Assembly (NCBI RefSeq): GCF_020866925.1
Contig: NZ_JAJGAK010000001.1
Coordinates: forward strand, 744,001-808,000
DNA: 64,000 nt
Origin: Noviluteimonas lactosilytica
GTDB taxonomy: Bacteria; Pseudomonadota; Gammaproteobacteria; Xanthomonadales; Xanthomonadaceae
Direction: 5' to 3'
A program made the translations under genes and the position numbers. Every line of letters starts with the position of its first letter. Position 1 is the stretch's first letter. The notes beneath the pieces were generated by a model that worked only from the letters and a program-made list of their open reading frames with translations, was not told the origin of the DNA and made no database searches. Positions 1-11,209 of this stretch are shown here, piece by piece.

Positions 1-1115
1 GTGTCGTACCAGAACCCGTAGTCGCTGTAGTCGGCTTCCGAATCGACGTCGCGCTTGAGGTGGCCGAACGCGTAGGTCACGTCGAAATTGCCGACCTTGC
101 CCTGCACGGTCAGCGCGGTCTGCATCCAGCTGTCCTTCGACGATTCCGGATACGCGTGGTTGACCGCGAACTCGCCGACGCTCGGATCCCAGCCTGTGCT
201 GCCGGTGGCCGTCTGCTTCTGGCCCATGATCATCGGCGTGATCGACCAGTCTTCGTTGATGTCCCACTTCAGCGCGACGCGCGCGCCCGTGGCGGTGGCC
301 TGGTTGTAATCGTTCTGCGCGAGCAGGCCGTTCTCCTGCACGATGCCCGAGGTCGGGAACGTGCGCGTGCCCCACACGTTGTCGACGTACCCGGCGTCGT
401 GGCGATTCCAGCCCACCACGCGCACGGCCACGTCGTCGCGAATGGGGACGTTCACCATGCCTTCGAGCACGTGGCCGAGCCCGCCGCCTTCGGTGATGCT
501 CACTTCCGTCGCGACGCTGGCGTCGAACTCGCTGGCGTCCGGCTTGTTGGTGATGATGCGCAGCGTGCCCGCCTGCGAGCTCGCGCCGTACAGCGTGCCC
601 TGCGGACCGGCGAGCGCCTCGACGCGCGCGATGTCGTACATGTGCACGTCGAGCGCACCGGTGATCGTGGTGATCGGCTGCTCGTCGAGGTACACGCCGA
701 CGCTGGGCTGCGAACCGGAGTGGTTGCCGTCGCCGCCGCTCGCGACGCCGCGCATGTACACCTGCAGGAAGCCGGGGCCGGAGAACACACCGCCGCCCGC
801 GGTACCGAACGTGACGCTCGGCAGCAGCTTCACGTAGTCCTTGAAGTTGGCGACCTGGTGTTGTTCCAGCGTCTGCGTGTCGACCGCCTGGATGCTGATC
901 GGCACCTTCTGCAGGTTTTCTTCGCGCTTCTGTGCGGTGACCGTGACGGTTTCGAGCGTCGCGGTGCGTTGTTGCTGCGCCGGTGGCTCCTGCTGCGCGG
1001 CATCCTGCGCGAGCAACAGGCCCGGATGACACGCGATGCACACCGCCATCGCCAGCGGCAACCGCGCCAGCGGCTTGCGCGCGACCTTGCGCCGCGCGTT
1101 CTTCGAGATCGACAT
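1..1115 (-). CDS. TonB-dependent outer-membrane receptor (partial, C-terminus outside window)
   Basis: The first 371 codons are present; the barrel continues beyond position 1. An ATG at 1115 is preceded by AAGGAGG about 10 bases upstream. Residues 1-36 are a long signal peptide ending LLLAQ. A TonB-box-like ETVTV lies at residues 55-59, followed by TAQKREENLQKVPISI, which is the typical start of the plug domain in this receptor group. The plug then shows MRGV and a GPQGTLYGAS segment. Such receptors import siderophores, vitamin B12 or oligosaccharides across the outer membrane using TonB-ExbBD energy. The substrate cannot be told from this part. It lies 43 bp downstream of a TPR-sulfotransferase on the same strand, so the two are probably co-transcribed. 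Confidence 0.93.
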   Translation of the reverse strand, partial: MSISKNARRKVARKPLARLPLAMAVCIACHPGLLLAQDAAQQEPPAQQQRTATLETVTVTAQKREENLQKVPISIQAVDTQTLEQHQVANFKDYVKLLPSVTFGTAGGGVFSGPGFLQVYMRGVASGGDGNHSGSQPSVGVYLDEQPITTITGALDVHMYDIARVEALAGPQGTLYGASSQAGTLRIITNKPDASEFDASVATEVSITEGGGLGHVLEGMVNVPIRDDVAVRVVGWNRHDAGYVDNVWGTRTFPTSGIVQENGLLAQNDYNQATATGARVALKWDINEDWSITPMIMGQKQTATGSTGWDPSVGEFAVNHAYPESSKDSWMQTALTVQGKVGNFDVTYAFGHLKRDVDSEADYSDYGFWYD

Positions 1116-1158
1116 CCCCCACCCCTCCTTCAAGTTGAACTGCGTGACTTCCTTTTTT

Positions 1159-3189
1159 TCACTCCAAGTGCAGCCCGGCGGGCACGGCGGGATACGCCGC
1201 GAGCACCGGGCCCAATGCCTGCTCCAGCGGACCGAGCCACGGCGCGTAATGCCGCCACTGGTCCAGGCCTTCGCGATAGATGGGGCGACGCACCTGCTCC
1301 GCGCTCGCCGTCCGCACCGGACGATCGTTCTCGAAGAAGCGCAGGCATGCGTCGTCGAACGGCAAGCCGCAATAGGCGAGCAACCGGCGCACTTCCTGCT
1401 CGGTGTCCTCGACCATCGTTTCGTAATGCACGCGATGCACGCGGCCGGGCAGCACTTCGTCGAAGTGCGCCATCAGCGCGACGTAATCGCGGTAGTAGTG
1501 GCCGATGTCCTCGAGCCGGAAACTGAAGTCCTGCCCGCGCGCGAACTGCTGCTTGAACACCGAGAAGCCGCACGCGATCGGATGCCGGCGCGCGTCGATG
1601 ATCTTCGCGTTGGGCAAGGCGAGGTGGATCAGGCCGACATGCTGGAAGTTGTTCGGCATCTTGTCGATGAACAGCGGCGCGCCCGCCTTGCGGTGCACGC
1701 GCGTGCGATCGAGGTAGTCCTCGCCGATGGCGCGCAGTGCATCGAGCTCGAGCGAGGGCACGACGTCGTGGTAATGGCGCGCGCCGCTCGCTTCGCCGCG
1801 ACGGCGCAACTCGCGCGTCAGCGACAGCAGGTCCGGCAACTCCATCGTGCCTTCGACATCGGGATGGCTGGAGAGGATCTGCTCGACCAGCGTGGAACCG
1901 GCGCGCGGCATGCCGACGATGAAGATCGGATCGCGCGCATCGCATCCGCTGCCCGCGCGTTCGGCGAAGAACGCCGGCGTGTAGGTGGCCATCGCCTTGC
2001 GCACGCGCGCGGTGTTGTCGTCGGCGGCCCACGGGACCAGCGCGACGCGCTGCGCGTTGCCGCGGCGATAGTGTTCGAACGACGCGGCGTACTCCTCCGC
2101 GTCCTCGAGCGCCTTGCCGAGTGCGAAGTCGAGGTGCAGGCGGTGTTCGGACGCGAGATCGGTGCGCGCGAGTTGCGCGCGGATCGTCGCGAGGTCTTCC
2201 GGCTCGAAGCGGAACGTCTTGAGGTTCGCCAGGCTCCACCACGCGTCGCCGAAGCCCGGCTCCAGCGTCGCGGCGCGACGGTACGCCTCGATCGAACGCG
2301 CGCCCTGCCCCGCGGTTTTCAGCGTGTGGCCGAAGCTGAGCCACAGGCGCGCGTGGTGCGGATACTCGCGCACGAGTGCGTCGTACAGCACGATCGCGCC
2401 GTCGTAATCGCCGGTGCGCGAGAGCACGACGGCCTTGAGGTTACGGTAACCGGCGTTCGCGGGATCCTTCGCGAGCAGCGCGTCGACTTCGACGAGGGCT
2501 TCCAGCGGTTTGTTCGCGCGGTGCAGCACCATCGCGTAGTGATGGCGCGCGGCGTCGAACCCCGGAACGAGTTCAAGGCAACGCGCGAGCAGCGACTCGG
2601 CGTCCTCGGTGCGGCCCAGGCGCGCCTGCGTTTCGGCGAGCATGCGCAGCGCGGGGGCGTCGGTGGGCGTGGCGCGCAGGTGTTCGCGCAGCAGAGCTTC
2701 GGCCTCGGGGATGCGATTGGCCTGCAATGCGGCTGCCGCGCGCATCAGTTGCGGATCGCGCACCGAATGCACGAGGTGCGCGGCGTACGCGGCTTCGGCG
2801 CCCTGGCTGTCGCCGACCGCGGACAGGTGGTCGCCGAGCGCCAGCCATGCGCGCGGCAGTTCCGGTTTCAGCGCGACCGCGCGCCGCAGCGCCGCGACCG
2901 CATCGTCGCCGCGCCCACTCCGCCCGAGCGCGATGCCGAGTTCGAGTTGCACGGCGGGTGACTTCGGTTGTTCCTGCGCGAGCGGTTCGAGGATGCGCGT
3001 CGCGCCTTCGACATCGCCGCATGCGTTGCGCGATGCACCGAGCAGCAGCCGCGCGACCGGATGGTCGCCGACCACGCGCAGCACTTCCGCGGCCTGGCGG
3101 CCCGCCATCGCGGGATCGGTCGCGAGCAACCGCGACGCGTGCGCCAGCGCGGTCTCGACGGAGGCCGTGGGCTCGTGCGCGGGAGTCAT
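1159..3189 (-). CDS. Tetratricopeptide-repeat sulfotransferase
   Basis: A 676-aa protein. Residues 1 to about 400 are a series of TPR-like helical repeats (for example LELGIALGRSGRGDDAVAAL near 82). The C-terminal third is a sulfotransferase domain: its PAPS-binding loop FIVGMPRAGSTLVEQ lies near residue 423, and further on are FIDKMPNNFQHVGLI and ARRHPIACGFSVFKQ, the usual second nucleotide-binding segment. Members of this family transfer sulfate from PAPS to an acceptor that is usually unknown. No signal peptide is visible, so it is likely cytoplasmic. Its closeness to the TonB receptor gene is a pairing seen in other proteobacteria. No PAPS-synthesis genes are in the window. Confidence 0.9.
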   Translation of the reverse strand: MTPAHEPTASVETALAHASRLLATDPAMAGRQAAEVLRVVGDHPVARLLLGASRNACGDVEGATRILEPLAQEQPKSPAVQLELGIALGRSGRGDDAVAALRRAVALKPELPRAWLALGDHLSAVGDSQGAEAAYAAHLVHSVRDPQLMRAAAALQANRIPEAEALLREHLRATPTDAPALRMLAETQARLGRTEDAESLLARCLELVPGFDAARHHYAMVLHRANKPLEALVEVDALLAKDPANAGYRNLKAVVLSRTGDYDGAIVLYDALVREYPHHARLWLSFGHTLKTAGQGARSIEAYRRAATLEPGFGDAWWSLANLKTFRFEPEDLATIRAQLARTDLASEHRLHLDFALGKALEDAEEYAASFEHYRRGNAQRVALVPWAADDNTARVRKAMATYTPAFFAERAGSGCDARDPIFIVGMPRAGSTLVEQILSSHPDVEGTMELPDLLSLTRELRRRGEASGARHYHDVVPSLELDALRAIGEDYLDRTRVHRKAGAPLFIDKMPNNFQHVGLIHLALPNAKIIDARRHPIACGFSVFKQQFARGQDFSFRLEDIGHYYRDYVALMAHFDEVLPGRVHRVHYETMVEDTEQEVRRLLAYCGLPFDDACLRFFENDRPVRTASAEQVRRPIYREGLDQWRHYAPWLGPLEQALGPVLAAYPAVPAGLHLE

Positions 3190-3315
3190 GCGTCGACCGG
3201 GGACATGCGACCACCACCTTGCGGGCGAGGTTCGAGACTAGGCTGCGTACGCCTGCGCATGCAAGGGCAGGAAACGCTTACGGCGCATTCGTGTTGCTGA
3301 ATCGCCCAGCGGGAC

Positions 3316-4215
3316 TCAGTCCTCGTCGGGGCAGCGGATCGCCGGCTTCGCTTCGCGCGGGCGGACCGCGGGTTGCGCGGCGATCGCGGCCCAGACTTTC
3401 AATGCATCGACGGTGGGCGCGACATCGTGCACGCGCACGAGCTTCGCGCCGCGCTGCGCTGCGACCAGGTGTGCGGCGACCGAACCTGCGACGCGGTCGT
3501 GCGGATCGCGCCGACCCGTCAGGTCGCCGATGGTCCGCTTGCGCGACAGCCCCGCGAGCACCGGCACGCCGAGCTCGGCGATCGTCTCCAGCCGCGCGAG
3601 CAACGCGAGGTTGTGGTCCGACGTCTTGCCGAACCCGAACCCGGGGTCGACGACGATCCGCGCTTTCGGAATCCCCGCCATCTCCGCCGCGAAGATTCGC
3701 TCGGCGAGGAAGCGATGCACGTCCGACACCACGTCGTCGTACACGGGCGATTCCTGCATCGAGCGCGGTTCGCCGAGCATGTGCATCAGCACGACGGGCA
3801 CGCCGAGCGACGCCGCCGCATCGAGCGCGCCCTCGCGTCGCAACGCATACACGTCGTTGATCATCCCCGCGCCTGCCGCGACCGCTCCGCGCATCACTTC
3901 GGGCTTCGACGTATCGACGCTGATCGGTAGCGTCGTCGCGCGCACCAGCCCTTCGATCACCGGGATCACGCGGCGCAATTCTTCTTCGAGCGGCACTTCG
4001 TCAGCGCCGGGGCGCGTGCTTTCGCCGCCGACGTCGAGGATGTCCGCGCCCTCTTCCGCCAGCCGCACGCCGTGCGCGATCGCAGCTTCGGTGGTCGCGT
4101 GCTCGCCGCCGTCGGAGAACGAATCCGGCGTGACGTTGACGATGCCCATGACGCGCGTGCGATCCAGTCGCAGCACGCGGCCGTTGCAGTCGAGTTGCGG
4201 GGTGATGTCGAACAT
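3316..4215 (-). CDS. folP: Dihydropteroate synthase
   Basis: A 299-aa enzyme of folate synthesis that condenses p-aminobenzoate with hydroxymethyl-dihydropterin diphosphate. Family signatures are clear: MGIVNVTPDSFSDGG near the N-terminus, GADILDVGGESTRPGA, and the C-terminal GLSRKR segment. This is the sulfonamide target. The ATG at 4215 is preferred because AAGGTG lies just upstream; a GTG at 4224 would add three residues. In many gammaproteobacteria folP directly follows ftsH. Here two extra genes separate them, and glmM does not follow. Confidence 0.96.
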   Translation of the reverse strand: MFDITPQLDCNGRVLRLDRTRVMGIVNVTPDSFSDGGEHATTEAAIAHGVRLAEEGADILDVGGESTRPGADEVPLEEELRRVIPVIEGLVRATTLPISVDTSKPEVMRGAVAAGAGMINDVYALRREGALDAAASLGVPVVLMHMLGEPRSMQESPVYDDVVSDVHRFLAERIFAAEMAGIPKARIVVDPGFGFGKTSDHNLALLARLETIAELGVPVLAGLSRKRTIGDLTGRRDPHDRVAGSVAAHLVAAQRGAKLVRVHDVAPTVDALKVWAAIAAQPAVRPREAKPAIRCPDED

Positions 4216-4245
4216 GGGCGGCACCTTAGCACCGCGCAGGGGCGA

Positions 4246-4515
4246 TCACTGCATGCGGCGCAGCAGCCAGGTCAAAACGAGGCACGACGCACGGGGAAAC
4301 AAGGCGAGCAGGATCCACTTCCACGTCGTGGCGTCGAACGGATTCGCGATCGCGGCGAGCGGGCGCAGGATCCACCACGCGAGCACGGTCGCCGCGCCGT
4401 ACAGCAGGATCGCCGCCATCAGGTCCCGCGAGTGCCGCGAGCCGAACACCATTTCGCAGAACAGCACCGCCTGCAGGAGCGCGGCGAGGACGGGGGGCAA
4501 CAGCGGATCGCTCAC
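4246..4515 (-). CDS. Small two- to three-helix membrane protein, unknown function
   Basis: An 89-aa hydrophobic protein starting at GTG 4515. The start overlaps the TGA of the upstream TPR gene (GTGA), which suggests translational coupling. Hydrophobic stretches cover about residues 8-24, 32-56 and 66-85, and the protein ends in basic residues (LLRRMQ). I do not recognise a family. It sits between the TPR protein and folP and is read with them, so it may work with the membrane-anchored TPR protein; that is inference from position only. Confidence 0.7.
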   Translation of the reverse strand: MSDPLLPPVLAALLQAVLFCEMVFGSRHSRDLMAAILLYGAATVLAWWILRPLAAIANPFDATTWKWILLALFPRASCLVLTWLLRRMQ

Positions 4516-6203
4516 GACTGGCGCAACTTCTCGATGATCGCCTTGAACCGCGGCAGGTGCTGCACGTTCTCGAAATCCGAGTCGTGTTCGATCCAGTCGA
4601 GGAAGCCCTGGCCCTTGTCGACGGCCTCGTCGAGCAGGTCGAGTGCGCGGTCGGCGTTGTTGGACAGCGAGAAATAGCAGGCCGCGTTGTAGAGGACGTC
4701 GAAGTCGTCGGGCCGCATCTTCAGCGCGCGCTCGATCGAGGAAAGCCCGTGGTCGCCGACGCCCAGGTGCCGCATCAGGCCGGCGGCGAGATAATGCGCA
4801 CGCGCATTCTCGGGATCGACTTCGGCCTGGTGGCTCGCGCTCGCAAGCGCTTCCATCGCAAGGCGTTTGGCGCGTTCGTCGTCGCCCGCCGCGTGCGCCG
4901 CGCCGACCGAGAGCGCGATCGCCTGGAACTCGTCGGGCTGCGCGCGATGCGCGGCTTCGAACAGGTCGACGGCGCGCGCGTAGCGGCCCTGCGTCCAGCA
5001 TTCGCGCGCGTAGTAGTAGTTGCCGACGTACAACTCGGGGTCCAGTGCGAGCGCGCGCTCGTAGCTTTCCGTCGCGCCGTCGTGGTCGTGCGCCATCGAC
5101 AGCGCGTGCGCCTTGGCGACGTGCGCTTCGGCGAGGTTGGGATCGAGTTCGAGCGCGCGGTGCGCGGCGGCCTTCGCTTCGTCGAGCGCGCCGCCCTGCG
5201 CGACTTCCATGCGCCACATCAACAGTTCGCACAGCGAATCGGCGAGGCCCGCCCATGCCTGCGCGTATTCCGGGTCGATCTCGATCGCGCGGCGGAACAT
5301 CAACGGCGCCTGCTTCCACGACAGTTCGGTCGTGCGGCCTTCGAGCTGGCGGCCGCGCAGGTAGAACTCGTACGCGCGCATGTCGTGCGGCGCCTTCTTC
5401 TGCAGGTCGAAGGCGACCGGCGCTTGCAGCGTCGGGCGCACTGCGGTCACGACGTTGCGCGCGATCTCTTCCTGGATCGCGAAGATGTCTTCGAGGTTGC
5501 GGTCGAAATTCTCCGACCACAGGTGGTAACCGTTCGACGCGTTGACCAGCTGCGCGGTGACGCGCACGCGGTCGCCGGACTTTCGCACGCTGCCTTCCAT
5601 GATCGCGGCGACCTGCAACTGGCGGCCGATGTCGGCGGGCGTCGCGCTGCCGTCGCGGAAGCGGAACGACGCGGTGCGCGAAGCGACATGCAGGCCGCGC
5701 ACTTTCGAGAGTGCGTTGAGGATCTCCTCGGCGAGACCGTCGCAGAAATAATCCTGGTCGTGCGCTTCGCTGAGATCGGAGAACGGGAGGATCGCGACGG
5801 ACGCATCCGGCGGTGGCGCAACGACCGGCGCGGCGGTCACGGGCACGGCGATGCCCGCTTGCGAGGCGACGTCGGTGGCGCGGCGGCCGGGATTCGATGC
5901 GTCGCGTTGTGCATTCGACGCGTTCGGCGCATTGGCCGCGTCCGTCAATGCGGGCGTGCGTTCGATCCCGTGCGGCTGGATGTCGTAGATCCACGCGAGC
6001 GCACAGGTTAGCACGAAGCCGAGCGCGAGGATCACGATCAGCAGGCGCGGCGCCCACGCGGGAAACCCCATCGGCTCGAACGTCGCATCGGCGACCTGGA
6101 TCAGCAGCCAGCCGACGAGCAGGTACACGGCCGCCACGCGGAACACGCGGCGGCGGCGGAATTCGCCGAAGGTGTTGCGGATGCGGGCGGCCAGGTCGGG
6201 CAT
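4512..6203 (-). CDS. Membrane-anchored TolB-like/TPR protein
   Basis: A 563-aa protein. Two hydrophobic helices lie near the N-terminus (VFRVAAVYLLVGWLLIQVAD around 20-39 and a second around 52-72), after a short basic cytoplasmic segment. A linker then leads to a domain starting ASVAILPFSDLSEAHDQDYF, the FlgO/TolB-N-like domain seen in CadC-like and adenylate-cyclase-like signalling proteins with TPRs. The rest is a run of TPR units up to the C-terminus. No cyclase or DNA-binding domain is seen, so it is probably a scaffold or sensor part. It follows ftsH on the same strand after a strong terminator. Confidence 0.8.
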   Translation of the reverse strand: MPDLAARIRNTFGEFRRRRVFRVAAVYLLVGWLLIQVADATFEPMGFPAWAPRLLIVILALGFVLTCALAWIYDIQPHGIERTPALTDAANAPNASNAQRDASNPGRRATDVASQAGIAVPVTAAPVVAPPPDASVAILPFSDLSEAHDQDYFCDGLAEEILNALSKVRGLHVASRTASFRFRDGSATPADIGRQLQVAAIMEGSVRKSGDRVRVTAQLVNASNGYHLWSENFDRNLEDIFAIQEEIARNVVTAVRPTLQAPVAFDLQKKAPHDMRAYEFYLRGRQLEGRTTELSWKQAPLMFRRAIEIDPEYAQAWAGLADSLCELLMWRMEVAQGGALDEAKAAAHRALELDPNLAEAHVAKAHALSMAHDHDGATESYERALALDPELYVGNYYYARECWTQGRYARAVDLFEAAHRAQPDEFQAIALSVGAAHAAGDDERAKRLAMEALASASHQAEVDPENARAHYLAAGLMRHLGVGDHGLSSIERALKMRPDDFDVLYNAACYFSLSNNADRALDLLDEAVDKGQGFLDWIEHDSDFENVQHLPRFKAIIEKLRQS

Positions 6204-6236
6204 GCAGGCGCGGCTCTACTGTTCCGGAAACGACAA

Positions 6237-6254
6237 GGGCTCCCGAAGGAGCCC
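6237..6254 (-). terminator. Intrinsic terminator after ftsH
   Basis: Read on the minus strand this is a perfect 7-bp GGGCTCC/GGAGCCC stem closed by a TTCG tetraloop and followed by TTGTCGTTT. It lies 51 bp past the ftsH stop and just before the TPR gene start at 6203, so it should end the rlmE-ftsH transcript. Confidence 0.85.
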
Positions 6255-6304
6255 TGTCATTCAATCAACGCAAAACCTCGCGGACTGCGGCCGCATCGCG
6301 TTCA

Positions 6305-8197
<1,893 letters not shown>

Positions 8198-8225
8198 CCT
8201 GTACTCCACCCGGGAGTCGCTTTAA

Positions 8226-8885
8226 CTAGTCCGCCGGCCTTCCGGCCAACCTGCCCTGTGCCAGGGCGTACACCTCCGGCGATCGCTTCCGCGAGGCCGC
8301 AGGCTTGCGGATGGCTACCTTGGCATAACGCCGCCGCAGCTGCCGCACGTAATCGTCGAAACCCACGCCCTGGAACAGCTTGATCAGGAACGTGCCGCCG
8401 GGCTTCAGATGGCGGTCGGCGAAATCCATCGCCAGTTCCGCCAAGTGCATGGCCCGCGGTTGGTCGACCGCATCCACGCCACTCTTGTTGGGGGCCATGT
8501 CGCTCAACACAAGGTCGACCGGCTGGTTCCCGAGGGAGGCTTCCAGGCGTGATAACACGTCATCGTCCCTGAAATCGCCATGAAGGAACTCGACGCCGGC
8601 GAGCCCGGGCATCTCCAGGATGTCCAGCGCAATGATGCGGCCGGGGTCCTGGAGGCTGGGCGACAGCCGGTCGAGCTCCTGCCGGACCCACTGCGACCAC
8701 CCGCCCGGCGCCGCGCCGAGGTCGACCACGACCATGCCGGGCTTCAGCAGCCGGTCGCGCTCGACCAGTTCCTCCAGCTTGAAGGCCGCGCGCGAACGCA
8801 GGCCCTCGGCCTGCGCCTTCTTCACGTAGGGGTCGGAAAAGTGTTCCTTCAACCAGCGCTGGCTGGACTTGCTGCGAGTGGCCAT
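8226..8885 (-). CDS. rlmE: 23S rRNA (uridine-2'-O)-methyltransferase RlmE (FtsJ/RrmJ)
   Basis: A 219-aa SAM-dependent enzyme that 2'-O-methylates the A-loop uridine of 23S rRNA. It begins [18 protein letters not shown], followed by the family motif [11 protein letters not shown]. The SAM site [13 protein letters not shown] and the catalytic-region segment [11 protein letters not shown] are visible, as is the conserved KLFQG near the C-terminus. Upstream reading frame extends much further but lacks any family similarity, so the ATG at 8885 is chosen. It is divergent from the yhbY-like gene and starts the rlmE-ftsH operon. Confidence 0.97.
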   Translation of the reverse strand: MATRSKSSQRWLKEHFSDPYVKKAQAEGLRSRAAFKLEELVERDRLLKPGMVVVDLGAAPGGWSQWVRQELDRLSPSLQDPGRIIALDILEMPGLAGVEFLHGDFRDDDVLSRLEASLGNQPVDLVLSDMAPNKSGVDAVDQPRAMHLAELAMDFADRHLKPGGTFLIKLFQGVGFDDYVRQLRRRYAKVAIRKPAASRKRSPEVYALAQGRLAGRPAD

Positions 8886-8951
8886 GCGAAGGAGTCCGAC
8901 GGGGGAGCCATGATACCCTGCCCCTCCCCCGTTCAGCCCCCGCGATCCCCG

Positions 8952-9263
8952 ATGCCGTCCGCAGTTCAGTTGACCAGTGCGCAGACCCGTTTCCTTCGCG
9001 GTCAGGCGCACGACCTCAGGGCCATGCTGCAGGTCGGAGGAAAGGGAATCACCGACGCCCTGGTGACCGAAGTCGCCAACGCGCTCGAGCAACACGAGCT
9101 CATCAAGGTGAAGGTCGCCGCCGAGGACCGCGAGGTCCGCGACGCCATGATCGCCGAGCTCGCCGAACGCGCGGGCGCCGCACTGGTCCAACGCATCGGC
9201 CATACCGCCGTGCTGTACAAGCCGAGCAAGGACAAGCGGCAGATCGTCCTGCCCCGCGGCTGA
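8952..9263 (+). CDS. yhbY: YhbY/CRM-domain RNA-binding protein
   Basis: A 103-aa protein made of a single CRM domain. The segment [21 protein letters not shown] includes the conserved G-G-K-G loop, and HELIKVKV and GHTAVLYKP complete the fold. YhbY associates with pre-50S ribosomal particles. It is commonly divergent from rlmE, as here, with a 66-bp shared promoter region. The ATG at 8952 matches the usual length of the family. Confidence 0.95.
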   Translation: MPSAVQLTSAQTRFLRGQAHDLRAMLQVGGKGITDALVTEVANALEQHELIKVKVAAEDREVRDAMIAELAERAGAALVQRIGHTAVLYKPSKDKRQIVLPRG

Positions 9264-9290
9264 ACCCCTTCGCGCAATGTCCACCGCGCC

Positions 9291-9662
9291 ATGCAGCTGA
9301 ACCTCGAACGCCCCGATTACACCTGGTACCTGCGCGGCGCCGACGGTCGCCACGCGCTGGTGAACGAACGCGAGATCGTGCGCAGCTTCGCGATCGCGCC
9401 CGAGTCGCTGATCGAAGATTGGCCGGTGGTCGACGCCACGCAGATGGAGCCCGGCGATCTCGCGCCGCTGTTCGCGCTGCAACCCGAGTTGATCGTGCTC
9501 GGCACCGGGCCGCAGCAGAAATTCCCGTCGCCGAAAGTGATGCACGCATGCCTGTCCCAGGGCATCGGGCTGGAAGTGATGGACAACGCGGCGGCCGCGC
9601 GGACGTACAGCGTGCTGGCGGGCGAAGGGCGGCGCGTCGTGGCCGCGTTTGTGTTTCCGTAA
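9291..9662 (+). CDS. Mth938-like domain protein
   Basis: A 123-aa protein of the Mth938/DUF498 group. The recognisable parts are the ending of the first half ([20 protein letters not shown]) and [15 protein letters not shown] followed by [28 protein letters not shown]. The biochemical role of bacterial members is unknown. The gene lies 27 bp after yhbY on the same strand, so they may share a transcript. A GGGAAAC repeat begins 7 bp after its stop codon. Confidence 0.88.
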   Translation: MQLNLERPDYTWYLRGADGRHALVNEREIVRSFAIAPESLIEDWPVVDATQMEPGDLAPLFALQPELIVLGTGPQQKFPSPKVMHACLSQGIGLEVMDNAAAARTYSVLAGEGRRVVAAFVFP

Positions 9663-9668
9663 GCAAGA

Positions 9669-9803
9669 GCGGGGAAACGGGAAACAAGAAGCGGGAAACG
9701 GGAGATTGGCCTTCGCTTCGGCTCGCAGGTCTACGAGCCGAAGTCGACGCCGATCTCCCGTTTCCCGCTTTTCGTTTCCCGCTTTTCGTTTCCCGTTTCC
9801 CGC
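9669..9803. repeat. Nested inverted repeat with GGGAAAC/GTTTCCC arms, copy 1
   Basis: A purine-rich left part (GGGGAAACGGGAAAC, GCGGGAAACGGGA) is mirrored by a pyrimidine-rich right part (TCCCGTTTCCCGCTTTTCG and repeats). Inside is a second hairpin, CTTCGGCTCG at 9716-9725 pairing with CGAGCCGAAG at 9734-9743. It fills the space between two convergent genes and begins and ends within a few bases of their stop codons. Similar elements lie at 53162-53343 and 55237-55356. Confidence 0.85.
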
Positions 9804-9804
9804 T

Positions 9805-10587
9805 TTACCGCCTCTTCGGCAAATACGCCTGCGGATCGACCGGCTTGCCGTTGTAGCGGATCTCGAAGTGCAGCATCTCGCGCGCCGCACCCGTGCGTCC
9901 GAGTTCGGCGATCTGCTGCCCGCCCTTGACGATCTGCCCTTCGTTGACCAAGCGCGAACGGTTGTGGCCGTACGCGGACAGCCACGCGTCGTTGTGCTTG
10001 ACGATGATCAGCTCGCCGTAACCGACCAGGCCCGCGCCGGAATACACGACGACGCCGTCGCCCGCCGCGCGCACGGGATCGCCGCCGTTGCCGGCGATGT
10101 CGATGCCCTGCTTCGTCGGTTCACCGTCGACGTAACCGTTGAGGATGTTGCCCGACGCCGGCCAGGTCCACGCGATGGGGCTCGCCGCGGGCGGCGGCGT
10201 TGCGGGACGCGGCGTCGTGGTCGGCGTCGCGGGGCGCGGCGCTGTGGGCGTCGTGGGCTTCGTCGTCGGACGCGTCGGCGTCGATGCGAAGGTGCCGCCC
10301 GACTTCGGATACAGGTTCAACCGCTGGCCCGGATAGATCGTGTACGGCGGACCGATGCGATTCCACGCCGCGAGGTCGCGCACGTCGATGCCGTTGCGGA
10401 ACGCGATGCCGTACAGCGTGTCGCCCTTCTGCACGACTGCGCTGGCGCCGGGCTTCGGCGTCGACACGCGCGGCGGCTTCGATGTCGAACCGCTGCGATA
10501 CACCTGGCTGCTGCCGCACGCGACCAGCACGACGCCGATCGCCGCGACGGCCACCACGCGAACGAGTGCGCGCGTCGCCGTCGTCAT
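9805..10587 (-). CDS. nlpD: LysM and M23-domain lipoprotein, NlpD type (murein hydrolase activator)
   Basis: A 260-aa protein. The N-terminal lipobox VLVACG (near residue 20-25) predicts a lipoprotein. A LysM domain follows ([22 protein letters not shown] to [10 protein letters not shown]). A Pro/Thr-rich linker leads to a C-terminal LytM/M23 domain ([31 protein letters not shown]). The first zinc-binding His of active M23 enzymes (HxxxD) is replaced here (GIDIAG), as in activator-type NlpD/EnvC, so it probably activates an amidase during cell separation. Its ATG overlaps the stop of the yqaA gene (ATGA). Confidence 0.93.
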   Translation of the reverse strand: MTTATRALVRVVAVAAIGVVLVACGSSQVYRSGSTSKPPRVSTPKPGASAVVQKGDTLYGIAFRNGIDVRDLAAWNRIGPPYTIYPGQRLNLYPKSGGTFASTPTRPTTKPTTPTAPRPATPTTTPRPATPPPAASPIAWTWPASGNILNGYVDGEPTKQGIDIAGNGGDPVRAAGDGVVVYSGAGLVGYGELIIVKHNDAWLSAYGHNRSRLVNEGQIVKGGQQIAELGRTGAAREMLHFEIRYNGKPVDPQAYLPKRR

Positions 10588-11207
10588 GCCACGCCCGCCG
10601 CGCGCGCCTGCACGACGGCCCAGCCAACCAGGCCGACCAGCAACACCATCGCGACCCAGCCGACCGGTTCGATGTATTTGTGCAGCATGCGCTCGGCGCG
10701 TTCCCCGCCCAGGCGCACGATCAGCGCGAGCAGGTACACGCGCTTGCCGCGACCGACGAACATGCTCGCCAGGTACGGCAGCATCGGCACGCCGACGACG
10801 CCCGAGGCCCACGTGAACACCTTCATCGGGATCGGCGAGAAGCCGGCCAGCACCAGCATGCCGAACACGGCCCACGGCGATTCGATCATCTTTTCCTGGA
10901 TGACCGCGATGCCCGCCTCGATGCCGTGCAGCATCCCGAGCGAAGCGAACAGCGGCTTGACCACCGCGAACGCGTAATGCCCCAGGTAATAGCCGACCAC
11001 CGCGCCGACCATCGAACCGGCGAGGCTGATCGATGCGAACCAGAACCCGCGCCGCGGCTGCGCCACGCACATGGGCAACAGCATCACTTCCGGCATGATC
11101 GGGAAGATGATCGCCTCGAAGAAACTCAGCACGACCAGCCACCACGACGCGCGTGGGTGGCGCGCAAGCCTGATCGTCTTTTCGTAGAGCGGCCCGAACA
11201 ACTTCAT
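10584..11207 (-). CDS. YqaA/DedA-family membrane protein
   Basis: A 207-aa protein with several hydrophobic helices. It starts MKLFGPLYEKTIRLARHPRA. The SNARE-associated/DedA-like core shows FFEAIIFPIMPEVMLLPM, GAVVGYYLGHYAF and PIPMKVFTWASGVVGVP. DedA proteins are linked to lipid flipping and membrane homeostasis. It lies between pcm and nlpD, a common place in Xanthomonadaceae. It starts 2 bp after the pcm stop and its own TGA overlaps the nlpD start. Confidence 0.9.
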   Translation of the reverse strand: MKLFGPLYEKTIRLARHPRASWWLVVLSFFEAIIFPIMPEVMLLPMCVAQPRRGFWFASISLAGSMVGAVVGYYLGHYAFAVVKPLFASLGMLHGIEAGIAVIQEKMIESPWAVFGMLVLAGFSPIPMKVFTWASGVVGVPMLPYLASMFVGRGKRVYLLALIVRLGGERAERMLHKYIEPVGWVAMVLLVGLVGWAVVQARAAGVA

Positions 11208-11209
11208 CG

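Noticed and set aside
60-1526. A 488-aa plus-strand open frame opposite the TonB receptor
   Set aside because: The minus strand carries the clear receptor with signal peptide, TonB box and plug domain. The plus frame has Arg/His-biased composition only.
8226-9890. A 554-aa version of RlmE with a long N-terminal extension
   Set aside because: The added part overlaps yhbY and the Mth938-like gene on the other strand and has no RlmE similarity; the ATG at 8885 gives the family length.
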